Assembly: GCA_015680685.1 (NCBI GenBank)
Contig: MNCI01008305.1
Coordinates: 27,270-91,269, forward strand
DNA: 64,000 nucleotides
Direction: 5' to 3'
From: Gnetum montanum
Taxonomy: Eukaryota; Streptophyta; Gnetopsida; Gnetales; Gnetaceae
The translations under genes were made by a program, and so were the position numbers. A model generated the notes under the pieces. That model was not told the origin of the DNA. It saw nothing but the letters and a program-made list of their open reading frames with translations, and made no database searches. Positions 11,934-22,720 of this stretch are shown one piece after another (position 1 is the first letter of the stretch; each line of letters opens with the position of its first letter).

Positions 11934-13600
11934 GGAACCGCATAGACACCATAGATGCTATGAATGAGATGACCACGAAGAACCCCCTACTCGAAACTAG
12001 AAGCATGTTAGATATCACAAAGGCTATGAGAATCCCCACAAGGCATCAAAAAGATAGTAGGATCAAGAGGTTAGACATGAATAACATCCCATGGTTTCAA
12101 GGGGGATACAACACTGATCCTCAAAACCATTTACAAGAATTTCATGATGCATGTGCCTTGCAAAACATAGAAAATGAATGGCAAAAACTAAAGTTGTTCC
12201 CAAGGATACTAGTGAAAGAAGCTGAAAGTTGGTAACAGTCCTTAGAACCGAAATCCATTCGAAGGTGGAGTACAATGTTAGAACTGTTTAATGATAAGTA
12301 CCAAATGTACTCCCGAGTGTCTAACTTGTGAAAGCAAATCCAAGGATGGAAGCAGGGAAATCATGAATCCTTGGATTCTGCCATGGGCCATTATTATGCA
12401 TTATTACATCATTTCCCAGGCCATGGTTATTCGCAGTGGGATCAACTATGCCATCTCGTAGATGGACTTAGGCATGAAACTAGGAGAACCCTTGGAATGT
12501 GTGCCCAAGGGAGATTATTAGAGCTTAGGTCTCATCAAGTTCATAGATTGCTAGAGCAAGTAGCCAAGGAAGAAGGGGAGCTACGTAAGAGAGAAAGTGC
12601 AAAAGAGTACAACTGAGATCCCTCCCTCTAAAAGAGGGGAGTGAGATTCTGTGAGGAGGAGGAACAGTCACCACTTGAAGAGATGGTGAATAGGAAAACC
12701 TTGCCACTCCAAAAATTAACAACAAAAGTGTTAGCAAAGGTAGACCAAATGTGGGACTCCCTAGATAGTAGGTTTGAAACTGTTCTTAAAATCGTAGAGG
12801 AGTCTAGGGAGCGAGGTAGTGACTATGACAAAAAGAAAAAGAGAGAAGCGGACAATGCACGTAACAGAGGTAAGGGTAAAATGGCCATCATCGAAGAGCT
12901 TGTGGATTCAGATACAGACAATGATGATGGATGTGAGATATTCCAATATGACCATCCTAAGGGATGTTGCCCAGTAATCTCACATCTACAAGAGTCTGGG
13001 GTGTCTGCACTCAACCCATAACTTAACAAACGGTAAGCACCCCGATGGTTACCTTACACCCAAGGTAACCCAAGGCAGTTCCACCAACCTTCAATGTATT
13101 ATCCAAGTGGAACTCCACCACAACCTATTAAGCAACACCAACAGTGGCAATACCCACAGTCATGGGGGATGCCACCACCAAGGCAACAATACCCCTACCA
13201 GTAACCAGATCCATATGGCTACTACGTGCAGCAGCCAATCTCTCCATGTGACTCTGTTGGTCACATTACACCACAATGTCACTATCAAGCTTGGGAGTAT
13301 TATAGGACTCCTTCTCCTAGGGGAGATAACCCACAGACATACCATCCTCCAAATCCATCTACAACACTCACACCGATAACTCCATTACCACTCACTCCAG
13401 CAATGCAAGGGGAACTTCCTACTCAACCACAGCAACGCAATGTCACGAGGGTCGTGAATCCTCAACCCATAGTTGGTTCTGAAAACCTTAGGAAGAGAAG
13501 ACCTTTCTTCAGAACCAACAGTCCAACCAAGCCTTCACAACCACAAGTGATTGAACCTCTGAATGCCTCTCCATCAAATAAGGCTTCAGAGCTCCCTTGA
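11934..13600 (+). pseudogene. gag of element A, 3' part
   Basis: Continuation of the gag cut at 3364. The capsid-type block spans about 12100-12620: NHLQEFHDACALQN, WQKLKLFPRILVKEAESW, SIRRWSTMLELFNDKYQ, GLRHETRRTLGMCAQGR and HRLLEQVAKEEGEL. A charged region follows, then a zinc-knuckle-like CEIFQYDHPKGCC at about 12934-12972 in which the second Cys of the usual CxxC is Phe. A Pro/Gln/Tyr-rich tail reaches about 13600. One frame is used throughout, with stops at about 12233, 12328, 12614, 13019 and 13598. Close in sequence to E 25169-26270. Confidence 0.85.
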
Positions 13601-13609
13601 AACCAAAAA

Positions 13610-14280
13610 TTGAGCTTAATGCACACGGTTATGTTAACACATGCCGTTACTGACTGGATTAAGGTGGGTCACCTTCCCAGGAAATTCTTTGACTCCGAAA
13701 GCCCTCTAATCTATCTCCAAGTCACTGGGAATGAACCCTATAAAGCTCTTCTGGACTCAAGTTCCAGAGTCAACTTAATATCGCAAGAGATGTACAAAGC
13801 CTAGAACCTACCTCCATTAAAGAAGAGCAATATTCGCCTAGAGCTGGTCAACCAGTCCATCACTATTCCCTTGGGACTGGTGGAGGACATCATTACCATT
13901 GTGTGTGGATGGTCATACCTAGCTAATTTCCTAGTGATATAAGTAAACAATGATAAAGGGGACTTCCCAATAATAATGGGAAGGGCATGGCTAAGTACCA
14001 TAAATGTGTGCCTAGGAATCTGCGATCTTTCTCTAGAAATATCCAAGGAAAACACTTTTGGAAAGATCGAGAAGAAGAAGGTTCCATGCATCACATATAG
14101 TTATATAGGGTGTGATTGCGTACAGCAATGTTCAGCATTGCCTACATGCAACCAGTGTGCACAGGAAATTAACATACAAAAGTGCCTGTATGTAGCAACC
14201 ACACAACAAAAAGACACCCAGTGGTTGATAGCTGATCAAGAGAGCAACTCACCAACGTGCATGGAACTAACTTAGGGAAC
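13610..14280 (+). pseudogene. Aspartic protease region of element A
   Basis: Contains TDWIKVGHLP, then LLDSSSRVNLIS with the catalytic Asp kept but D-S-G changed to D-S-S, and later IIMGRAWLST and GKIEKKKVPC. This is colinear with the protease of element E. A stop at 13802 (YKA then stop where E has a Trp codon) and another at 13940 break it. It uses the gag frame, as in E, so the ancestral product was one gag-pol polyprotein. Little coding sequence follows it: RT, RNase H and integrase are missing. Confidence 0.82.
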
Positions 14281-14384
14281 AACTTGCGCTCACGTTGAAA
14301 GCATAGATGCACTAGAGCAAGAGCATCGCCAACTTCCAAACCTTAACCTAAAAAAATCAATTGGAAGAAGTTGGAAACTTCTAA

Positions 14385-14410
14385 AAAATTCAAACAAGCG
14401 CTCTAATAAG
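14385..14410 (+). other. Deletion scar in element A replacing RT, RNase H and integrase
   Basis: To the left, A follows E up to about 27085 (E: AAACAAGAGCCCC). From here on A follows E from about 29835 (E: AAAGCGCCTAATAAG). The joint in A reads AAACAAGCGCTCTAATAAG. About 2.75 kb of pol is missing, with a short shared AAG(C/A)GC at the breakpoints, which suggests a microhomology or template-switch deletion. Downstream similarity to the end of the E polyprotein (TCAATGTGCAACAAACC) is clear. Confidence 0.85.
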
Positions 14411-14519
14411 AGATTACTAGTCAATGTGCAACAAACCGACCCTTACAATGAATCTAGAATAGTCAATGCACATAATACCTTAGAGAAGGGACAACCCCAC
14501 TCATTATTTTGGATCTCCT

Positions 14520-16400
14520 CCTTCCAACCTATGTTGATCAATTGAGGCCCTTAGTTCCTTTTTAAGTTTTTTTTTACGCATTTTTTTTTTTACAAATTTC
14601 TTTAACTTTTCTTATTTTTTGTTTTGCAACATCGTTTATATTCTTTCATTTCTTTGTGTGTTGATTATTTTGTTAGGTTCATCACCTAATAAGTGCTCCT
14701 GATGGTGGTATGAACTGTATTCTATTGATTGCTAATGTTTCGTTTTTACCTTTGAGTCATAATGTTGATACTAAGATATGGTTCTTTTGATATAACAGGT
14801 AATGAGTCCACGTCATCCATTCATCCATGAATTTCTATGGTCTCTCTTGGCTTGGAACTGTACAGTCCCTTTCTTTAAATAATAGAACTATCAACGAATT
14901 GGTGACTGGGCATTTCTCAAACTAAGGAAGGACTCAAGGATTGAAAAGGGTGTGACTTCAAGGGGATTTGATGCATTTGTGCTAGCCATTCTCTTGGGTG
15001 CTTGAATGTTTTCTTCTTGGGTTTTCCTTACCATTCTGACGTTACTCCATTATCGGAAAGTTGAGCTAATAAAAATAATAAGTCTTTGCATGGTGTGGTT
15101 CTCACGCAAAAAAAAAAGTGAGAATTCAAAGCACACCCCTTAGACAAAATAATCATCTAGGCTAAAAGCACTGGTTATGGAGCTAAGCAAACATGTTCCC
15201 TCTAACTAAGGCCCTCTCTCGCTTCCTACTCCTTCCTTTCTCGTTTTTTTGAAATGGTGGTGACTCTTTGGCGGAAGCATTCTTACTACTTCAAGTGGAT
15301 GAATTTCTCGAGTGTATTCATGTGAAGTCACTGGATGTGGATTGTTTGAGGCTGGATTCGGAATGAGATCTACTAATTCACATTAATCATAAATACACAA
15401 GGGGCTGTACACCACCTTATTCTTGGGACTCCATTCCATTCTCTTCTCCTCATCATTCTTTCTCCATATTCCACCTCATTGCCGGTTGTATCAGTAGAAT
15501 ATATTTTGGCTGATACATTATTTTCTTTTTGGTAAATTCTTGTGGTTAAGACTTTAACTCTTTCTTCCAAATGACATTTCCAGAGCCTATGGACTCTTTG
15601 AATGTGGGATTGTCAGGGCATTAAGGGCATGAGCCTGCTTTGGGGAGGACCAACTGGCATTCCTATTTGGTGCATCAGTTAACTTATTTCCCTTAAACAT
15701 TTCCACAATGAACATTTATTTTGTTCATTTCCACCTATGACATGCATTTTATCGATGTTGCCATTGTTTCTTTTTCTCCATCTTTCTCCTTCCTCATATT
15801 TTTCCATTCTATCGCTACCGGAGGATTGCTCTTAGTCATGGGGGACTTGGTCCAATTTTTTCAATTTCCTCCTAACTACTACACCTTGAGTAGTCACCAA
15901 TGTTATATCTTCAGAATCTGTATTAGCCATATCACAACTCAGCCAATGGACTGTACCACGAGGCAAGATATCAATTGCATTTTGATTTAATTATCCTTGC
16001 TAATATGAGACTATGTTGTGTGTGCATATGGCAATCATACAACAATGGATTGGAGCTGGAGGAAACACTTAGGATGGACTGTTGCTGGAACAGTCATGCA
16101 AGGAACAAGATCGATGGCACGACTATAGATGGACAACGAAAGGCGCAATCTTAGCATTAGCAGCAACACATCTTCTTCTTTTCTCTCTCTTCTCTCTCAG
16201 CTACCAAATAAGGCTGGATGTGAAATGTGTATAGTGTTCATTCTTGTATTCATGAACACTAACATTATCATGTATTGTAATGATTGATCCGTTCACATGT
16301 CATCCCATTCACCATTAGTGTCATAGAATTCAATAATCTCATACCTTCCCAATATTTTGTAAGGAACTTGAGGATGAGTTTTCATTCAGTCATGGGGGTA
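14520..16400 (+). other. 3' noncoding region and polypurine tract of element A
   Basis: AT-rich, stop-laden, and colinear with 29995-31706 of E. Both contain the block GGCATTAAGGGCATGAGCCT followed by TTTGGGGAGGAC (here about 15618-15650). They also share a terminal block CTTGAGGATGAG, then TCATGGGGGTA, which is the polypurine tract ending at 16400. A minus-strand reading frame at 15373-15570 is shared with E and is discussed in the findings. No sense-strand env-like gene is seen. Confidence 0.7.
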
Positions 16401-17239
16401 TGATGAGCCGCGATATTGCGTATGAGATATCGTGTACGCAATATTGCATCCGCGATATCGCATCTGCCCCACGATATTGCGTACGTCATATCGCGTCCTA
16501 CCTCAATTTCTATAAATAAGAGGCGGCTTCTCCTGTTTTAAGGAGTTAGTCTCAACCCTTAGCTAAACTCTTGCAGTTTTACCATTCCAGAGTTAGAATA
16601 ATTCTTGTGTGCCTGCAGTAGGAGTCATAGAGTGAACGGATCTTTATTCAAGCAAATTGTACCTGAGCACACATTTGTGTATAGCAATAAATATGAACTT
16701 TATGATAAACCTTGCAACATACAGATTAAGCTAAATAGTAATTAATTATGGTTGAATTTTTAAATGCTTTCCTAGTTAATTAATTTCTCTCTCAACCCTT
16801 GATTCTCCTAGTTAAGTACACTCAGTACGACCGCTTCGAGCATGTGTGTAGCGCTTGGTAACCCAATAACGATTAGCGTTTGGTAATTCCAGCAACGTTG
16901 CACTGGTTCAAGATGTATGCGGCAAGTGGGAACGAATACTGGTGTTAGGAATAGTTAGAACTTAGTTAGTGAATAGTTAACGAAAGTTAGTCATTTAGTT
17001 CTCTTCACCTTCCTATTAGCATAAGACATTAAAAAGATAAAAGTTATAAAAATCATATGCCTCAAGCTTACTTAACCATACAACCATGATCATACAAGTA
17101 AGTTTGGGAAGACAACAATTGATTAACCTTAGGTGTTCCATTAAGACGTGCAAGCGCTTAGTCCTTGGAGTTCGACCAGATCACGCGTGAGACGCTCGTA
17201 TTCGTATGGTTGAGTGTAGGGGTACCTCACCACTCATCA
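16401..17239 (+). repeat. 3' LTR of element A
   Basis: 839 bp, TGATGAG...CTCATCA. Six palindromes of the GATATCGC type, partly decayed, lie at about 16405-16496, followed by TATAAATA at 16511-16518. Followed directly by the GTGAT target duplication at 17240-17244. Confidence 0.94.
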
Positions 17240-17560
17240 GTGATGAAATTGATCTAGCATTTTTTAGACAAGCTATTTATAAGGACATAAGAATGAGCTT
17301 TTTACTCCATAATTACCTTTAATCTATTCACAGACTAATCTTGAATCTCCTTTTATGGTGATTACCTTGATTCCTTTTTCCAATGTTGTTTTAATTCCAA
17401 TACTTAGAGCTTCATATTCAGCCTTGTTATTAGTACAAGGGAAAGATAGATGAATTACTTTAAATATTTTTGGGGAATCATCCTTTACTAGAACTATTCC
17501 GGCTCCTGTACCCTTAGAGTTACAAGAACCATCAAAGTATAGTTTCCATTTTACTCTCAT
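17240..17560 (-). pseudogene. N-terminal half of the element D RNase H
   Basis: Minus strand: WKLYFDGSCNSKGTGAG, then TNNKAEYEAL and KGDSRLV. These are the first three catalytic blocks of an RNase H of the RVT_3/archaeal type, with active-site residues D (FDGS), E (AEYEAL) and D (GDS) present. A stop follows GDSRLVCE at 17322-17324, and others lie near 17275 and 17265. The frame continues into 1579 once element A is removed. The domain lies directly after the protease and before the RT, an unusual order for a Ty3/gypsy element. Confidence 0.85.
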
Positions 17561-17717
17561 CTCAAGATTCTTCTTTCTTCAAGTTATCAAATTCTTAAAG
17601 TGTTCATATTATGATCTCAAAAGCTCTTATTTCAATGACTTTATTCTTTCCATTTGAAGTAATGTTTTCCTTCATCAAAGGTTCACTGTATATGTATATT
17701 TGATTCGGCTTTTCTTT

Positions 17718-18014
17718 CTAAGGTAGCCACATATGAGAATAACTTGTTGATATGTAACTAGAGAAATTCTTACTCCAACTTCTACTCAGCAAAAGACTAT
17801 GTGAATCTGGTATATTTGCTACTTGAATAGTTACTCTACACTTTACACAAGGTTTTGAAGTGATTTCTAATAGAACATTGGGCAGTTGACCCACAATTTT
17901 CACTCTACTTTTGTCCACTTGGACAATCTTTTTATTGGATTTTTTGGGAGTGAAACCAAGTTTTTTGCATATAGACAATGGCATAATAGTAGATGTAGCT
18001 CCAAAATCAACCAA
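17718..18014 (-). pseudogene. Aspartic protease region of element D
   Basis: Minus strand: MVDFGATSTIMPLSICKKLG has the retropepsin active-site layout with D-F-G-A in place of D-S-G-A. The later LLLSRSW replaces the usual I-L-G-R-x-W. The context between gag and RNase H fits. The changed Ser and Gly suggest that it is dead. Confidence 0.72.
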
Positions 18015-18299
18015 ATAGTTGTGAAGATATTGTTTTTTAGCTTCATTATCAAAAGAAAAGAAGGAGCTTCTTTATCAAGGGTACAACTATAACTAGTTTT
18101 TGATATCTTATCAATGTTAGGCACATAGCTTAATTCTAATTCTCCAACTCTCCTTTTACCTTTAATGAACTCTAAAGCCTTTCTTTGCTAGTCTCCAATC
18201 TATAACAATTAATATATGCTAATGTTGGTCTTGACATGTTTGAAATCCTCAATCAAATCATATTATTCATCTCCATAAAAGCCTAGTTTCTTCACCCAT

Positions 18300-19740
18300 T
18301 TATCAAAAGACTAATTTTGAATAGTTTGCTCTACTTGATCTTCTTTACCTTTATTCTTTTCTCTTCTACTTAGTTCAAAAATCTTTCTCTTAGTAGATAG
18401 ATCGAAAATAACATTTGGAGGTTTGGAAGTAATTAATCTTTCTTTTGATTGCAGATTATATCCATTTTCTTCATTGTTATTACACTCTTCATCTAACAAT
18501 ATATCCTCTTCAGAACTTGATAGAGAAGAGGTATCACTAGATCCATTGTTAGAAGATTTGCTTGCATAATGAACACTATATAGCTCATTATCTAATTCAA
18601 TATAAAGGAAGTTAGACATAGCAAAATCATTTTCATCCTCATTGTCTACTAACTTAGTATCTTGATGCTTATACCTATTTTTTTCTTCCTTGATTTTAAC
18701 TTTTTTCAAAGCTTTTTCTAATTTCACTACTTTGTTGGACAAGTCTTTCATTAATTATCCTTTCTTAGATTCTCTACTTTCAAACTCTTGCTCTATCATA
18801 ATTTGAGATGACCCCTGTAATGCTTTAAGTTGAGAAAAATCTTGTGCAAGAGTCATCATTTTCTCTTCTCTTTTTTGAGTTGTCATAATCTCTTCATGAT
18901 TCAAGTTCAACTATTTCTCTAACTATATAACTTCACTAAAGTAGTCATTTGGTGTTAGCAAGTGTGGAGTTCTCCTTAACCAAATTGAAATATTGAAATT
19001 CACTACCTTAAGATAAGTATCCCTAAGCATTTCATCTGATGGTCTATATTGTCTTTGAAAGAGCCCACAAATTTGTTGAAACTTAATGTTGAAATCTTTA
19101 ATTGACTATTTAACCCCTTAGCTTGTATTAGCCCATAATATAGTTGTTTTTGATCTAATTGATTGTCAAATTGGGCCAAGAAAAGATTTTTCATATCATC
19201 CCAACTTATGATATTATTGCTTGGTAAGTTTGAATATCATATTCAAGCCATATCTTTTAGATTTGCCACAAACAACCTACAAGCTTGGTCTTGATGTTGA
19301 ATATTTACATGAGCTAAAGCTAACTCAAATAAGTGGATGTATTCTTCAACCAAGTAAGCTTTTCCAAGAATAAAAGGCTCAAGAAAATATTTGTAAACTA
19401 CCTTAGGAATATCATTGTAGTTTTGAAATCCTAATGGGGTAACTCTTTGCCAGGGATTTGCATCCTATTTGAATTTCTTTTGATCGTTGAACTCTTATAC
19501 TTTTTTGTCCTTCTCTTATAGACTAATAAACTAGATAAAAGGGGTAATCTTCTTATTCTTCTTGTATTTACTCCACTACTTGTTCCAAACTCAAAAATCT
19601 TTTTTTGTTCTTCTTTCAATGAGTAAGCAATCTTATAATCAAGAATTTCTTTAGAACCTTTGAAATCTTCCAAACTATTAGTTTGTTTGGTCATGAACTC
19701 AAAATAGCACCTAGTTACTTTCAAGCCCTCCTAGCAACAA
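18300..19740 (-). pseudogene. gag of element D
   Basis: The minus strand, from about 19724 downward, encodes a basic N-terminal region, then a retrotrans_gag block (FILGKAYLVEEYIHLFELAL, SWDDMKNLFLAQFDNQ at about 19190-19330). A Lys/Glu-rich and Ser/Asp/Glu-rich C-terminal part follows (18751-18311, open for 146 codons). Frame changes and several stops are present. The gag-protease spacing is normal for the family. Confidence 0.7.
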
Positions 19741-19990
19741 AAGAAGTATTGGTGTGCTAAGACTATTGTTCTCTTTAAATGTAATGAACTTAAGCAACAA
19801 ATTTTTAGCCCTCCTTCTAGCACCAAAAGAACTATTGATGCATTAGGACTATCAAGCTTATGAACTTAGATGACAGACTTTCTGCCCTCCTTCTAGCACC
19901 AAAAGAACTATTGGCACACTAGGACTATGAACCTATGTAACAAACTTTCTTACCCTCCTTCTAGCACCAAAAGAACTATTGGCAACCGTT
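19725..19990 (-). repeat. Tandem repeats carrying a PBS-like motif, element D leader
   Basis: Three good copies and one eroded copy of a 69-76 bp unit. Each includes, on the minus strand, TTTTGGTGCTAGAAGGAGGG (about 19980, 19911, 19834; eroded near 19750). The motif starts with TGG and lies just after the presumed LTR end and just before gag, the place of a primer-binding site. The tRNA it would match is not certain from memory. Confidence 0.75.
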
Positions 19991-21451
19991 TGGGACCACC
20001 AACATTGGGGGCCTCTAGTCTTGTGACTTTGGAATCATGAAATGAAGGTGTTCTTCAAATAAGGTTTAGGTGCTTGTTGGTCTCTAGCAACACCAAGGTC
20101 CAGATACCTCCAAATAGACTTAGTGGTTACAGAGTGAACTAAGTGTAAATGTGTAGTAGTTGTTGTGAATGTTAAAATGGCTGGTTTGTGCATGAAACCG
20201 TAATTGGCTATCATAAAAGAAATTCAGCTAACTTTCTCAAATACTATGAGTTGTCGAAGGTTTCTATTTTGTCAAGTCACTTATTCTATATAGTCCCTAT
20301 AGCACATTACTTGTAACAAATAAAATTCACAAAAACATTTGAGCATAATTTTTCCAATCTACTCCTACTTTCCCCTAGAGAGAAAATTCCATAAGAAAAC
20401 TAGAAATAGAGTGAGATTCAATGGCTTAAAAAGAGAAAGAAATAAAGCAAATTTTTGTGAAATCTCAAACATTTAAGCAAGATGAATTGACTCAAGGAAA
20501 CACTTCACAATAAAGCTATTCCAATTCAATCTAATTACGAAATTTTCAAACCCTCTAAGCTCAACAAGCAATTTCATAAAAGACAATTTTATTACACTAC
20601 CAAAAATGTTGCATAAACGACAAAGTACGAGCTTCTATTTTGACTAGTTAATAGTTGTCAAAAATTGCATTTAACAGAGCCTTCAGAAAAATTTGACAAT
20701 TTCAAGATTGAAATACTAAGGCAATACACTTTAAAACAATGAAGCTATTTCATTCATCTCAAAGTATCAAAGATTTTTCCAAATTCTCTATGTTCAAAAT
20801 AGGCAATTTCCTTAAGACATCACTATTAAATTACTCTAGAGGCTTTTCAACAACATAAGCTATGTTATGGCAAAACTTAATAGAAGTCTAATATTGCACA
20901 AAAACAAAGCTATAAAGGACAACCTAGAAAGATCCCAAAGTTAAATATCAAGCATGATACTACCTAAACCATTAACTAAGTAACTAAAACAAAATAGGAA
21001 GAAATGAACTCGCAAGATTAAAACAAGTAGCTAAATAGGTCATGCTTTACAATCTTCAATATTTTGCTTCTAAGTATCTTCTACCAATTCCCCCCTCTCT
21101 CCTCAAATCTACCTTTGAAGGTCCTTTTATAATGACCTCAGGGTAGTTACAATAATCATGAAAAGTTAAGAGTATTACAAATATCTAGGGAATTAATTAA
21201 TAACCACCCTAGAAATTATAACTTCCATAGAAGGTTATCGATATTGGAGAAATACATCGCATTGTTGGAAAGTGTCCTTTTGATAATTACATTCTTTTGA
21301 ATATCAAAGAGATTAAATTATAACTTCCATAGGTGGTTATAACCTTTAGGAAAAGTTTTAATGTTATAGAAAATAAAAATATGTTTGCCACATGTCTATT
21401 AGTTTTCTCCCTTGCAATTTTTGGAAGATATGTTATATGTAACATATCTCA
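19990..21451 (-). repeat. Probable 5' LTR of element D
   Basis: About 1.4 kb of AT-rich sequence upstream of the PBS-like repeats. On the minus strand a TATA box (CATTATAAAAGGAC, 21121-21134) is placed as in an LTR. A TG start is possible at 21451 and a ...TTGCCA end at about 19990. No second LTR is in the window, so the boundaries cannot be checked against a partner. Confidence 0.5.
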
Positions 21452-22720
21452 TGGAGTGAAATTATATCCTATCAAGAGGTTGTGCTGAGATTCGCTCTTT
21501 TCGGTCACAGAGGTTTTAAATGTTTTTCATGTGGTAAGGGTAGGGCAAAGGATCAAAAATAAGAGAACAGTTTAAAACTATAATTCAACGAAGAGGATTC
21601 AGGAGCACGGCATTGGGGTACAACTGCTAACACTCGGACGATTTCCACGGACATGTGTAGTGCTTCACTTCTGTTCTCGTTTGCACAGTGGCTGTGTATG
21701 CTCCTCTACAATTTGCCATGGTTGCAATTGAAATTGCAGGCCGCAATCTCCAAAATGGAGTTCTTGGCACACCACAGGGTGGTGAGCTTCGTGTCCTTTT
21801 CCCTTCTTTTTTGCAACTGCTCCTGGATCCTCTGTCATCGGGGGGGGGGGATTGGGATTTAGGGTTATTGTTGTCACTGTCTCTGCCTTTTCCATGTGCC
21901 ACTGGTCCGTCTACCTGTTCATAACACAAAGATGAAGGTCTTGCAGATTGCAGCTTTGCATCTTGGATGCCGTTTAAGGAGAAAGTGGAGGCTCGTGCTC
22001 AGAGCTCTCTTATCCGATGCCAACAATGTCCATTCCATATGTGGTGGAAACACAAAAGGAGCTACTCCACTGTGATTTTAACGTCCATGCGCACACTTAG
22101 TTGAACCAAGGGTATCTGTCCTTGTGGCTTCCATGAGCGGATATGTCATTACCTTGACAGCAGTGACCCTCCCGACTGTAGTCAGTTCCTGGATTGCCAT
22201 GAAAAAATTCTGCATAAATTTATAATAAAGATTCATTATGGTGGTTATATTTTTTTTTTGTTCTAGGATGATTGCTTATCTTGGATTTTTTTTTTGGGTT
22301 CCGGTTCTACTGCGATTTGACAGCCACTTCATTAATATTATTTCATCTTTTTCATAGTTCCAGGGATCAACATAGAACACTGGTTTTACAAAGTTTTTCC
22401 TTACTGAGTTATAGGAACTGTGTACAGTTTTAGGGCCTTAAATATTTTTATTTTTATATATATTAATCTTTTCTTTAATCACATTGGTTTGGCCTTTCTT
22501 TCTTATCCATGAACAATCCTGAGTACAAGAATCTTTAACATTGTCTTTAATCCTTGGATTTATTATGCATAATACAATTCCTTTATGCATGTTAAAAATG
22601 AAATGAAATGAATTAGAGACAATGTTAAAGATGCATATGCAAGAATCTTTAACATTAAAGGAATTAGAGACAATTCCTTTAATGAACAACCTTGCATTAA
22701 AGGAATTTGTTTGAATTATT
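21452..22720. other. Unassigned segment, GC-richer island at 21600-22200
   Basis: Base composition is clearly richer in G and C than the flanks between about 21600 and 22200, with a 12-base G run near 21841. Short ORFs exist on both strands (for example 21688-21924 + and 21627-21929 -), but none resembles a protein I recognise and no splice pattern is convincing. 22430-22720 is AT-rich with repeats of CTTTAACATT in both orientations and two copies of AAAATGAAATGAAATGA (about 22598 and 22730). Confidence 0.5.

Larger units (their letters stand above)
1580..17239 (+). mobile_element. Element A: Athila-like LTR retrotransposon, non-autonomous (pol deleted), carrying nested element B
   Basis: Complete element bounded by LTRs 1580-2377 and 16401-17239. 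It is flanked by the 5-bp target duplication GTGAT (1575-1579 and 17240-17244). After subtracting B and one AGTAG copy it is about 7.1 kb. The internal region holds a tRNA-Asp-type PBS (2379-2397), gag (2523-3364 and 11934-13600), protease (13610-14280), then a deletion scar (about 14395) where RT, RNase H and integrase should be. About 1.9 kb of 3' noncoding sequence and a purine-rich tract abutting the 3' LTR follow. The two LTRs differ by roughly 6 percent over about 185 bp compared by eye, so the insertion is not recent. Confidence 0.95.
1..21451 (-). mobile_element. Element D: decayed Tat-like Ty3/gypsy retrotransposon, interrupted by element A
   Basis: Read on the minus strand the order is LTR (about 21451-19990), repeated PBS-like units, gag (19740-18300), protease (18014-17718), RNase H (17560 to 17245, resuming at 1579), then RT (about 1330-190). 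Integrase and the 3' LTR lie beyond the left edge. Element A interrupts it. The RNase H reading frame runs straight across the GTGAT target duplication, which proves that 17245 and 1579 were once adjacent. Stops and frameshifts occur in every domain, so it is inactive. RT and gag resemble Tat-type plant elements more than Athila. The left LTR limit is a guess. Confidence 0.8.
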
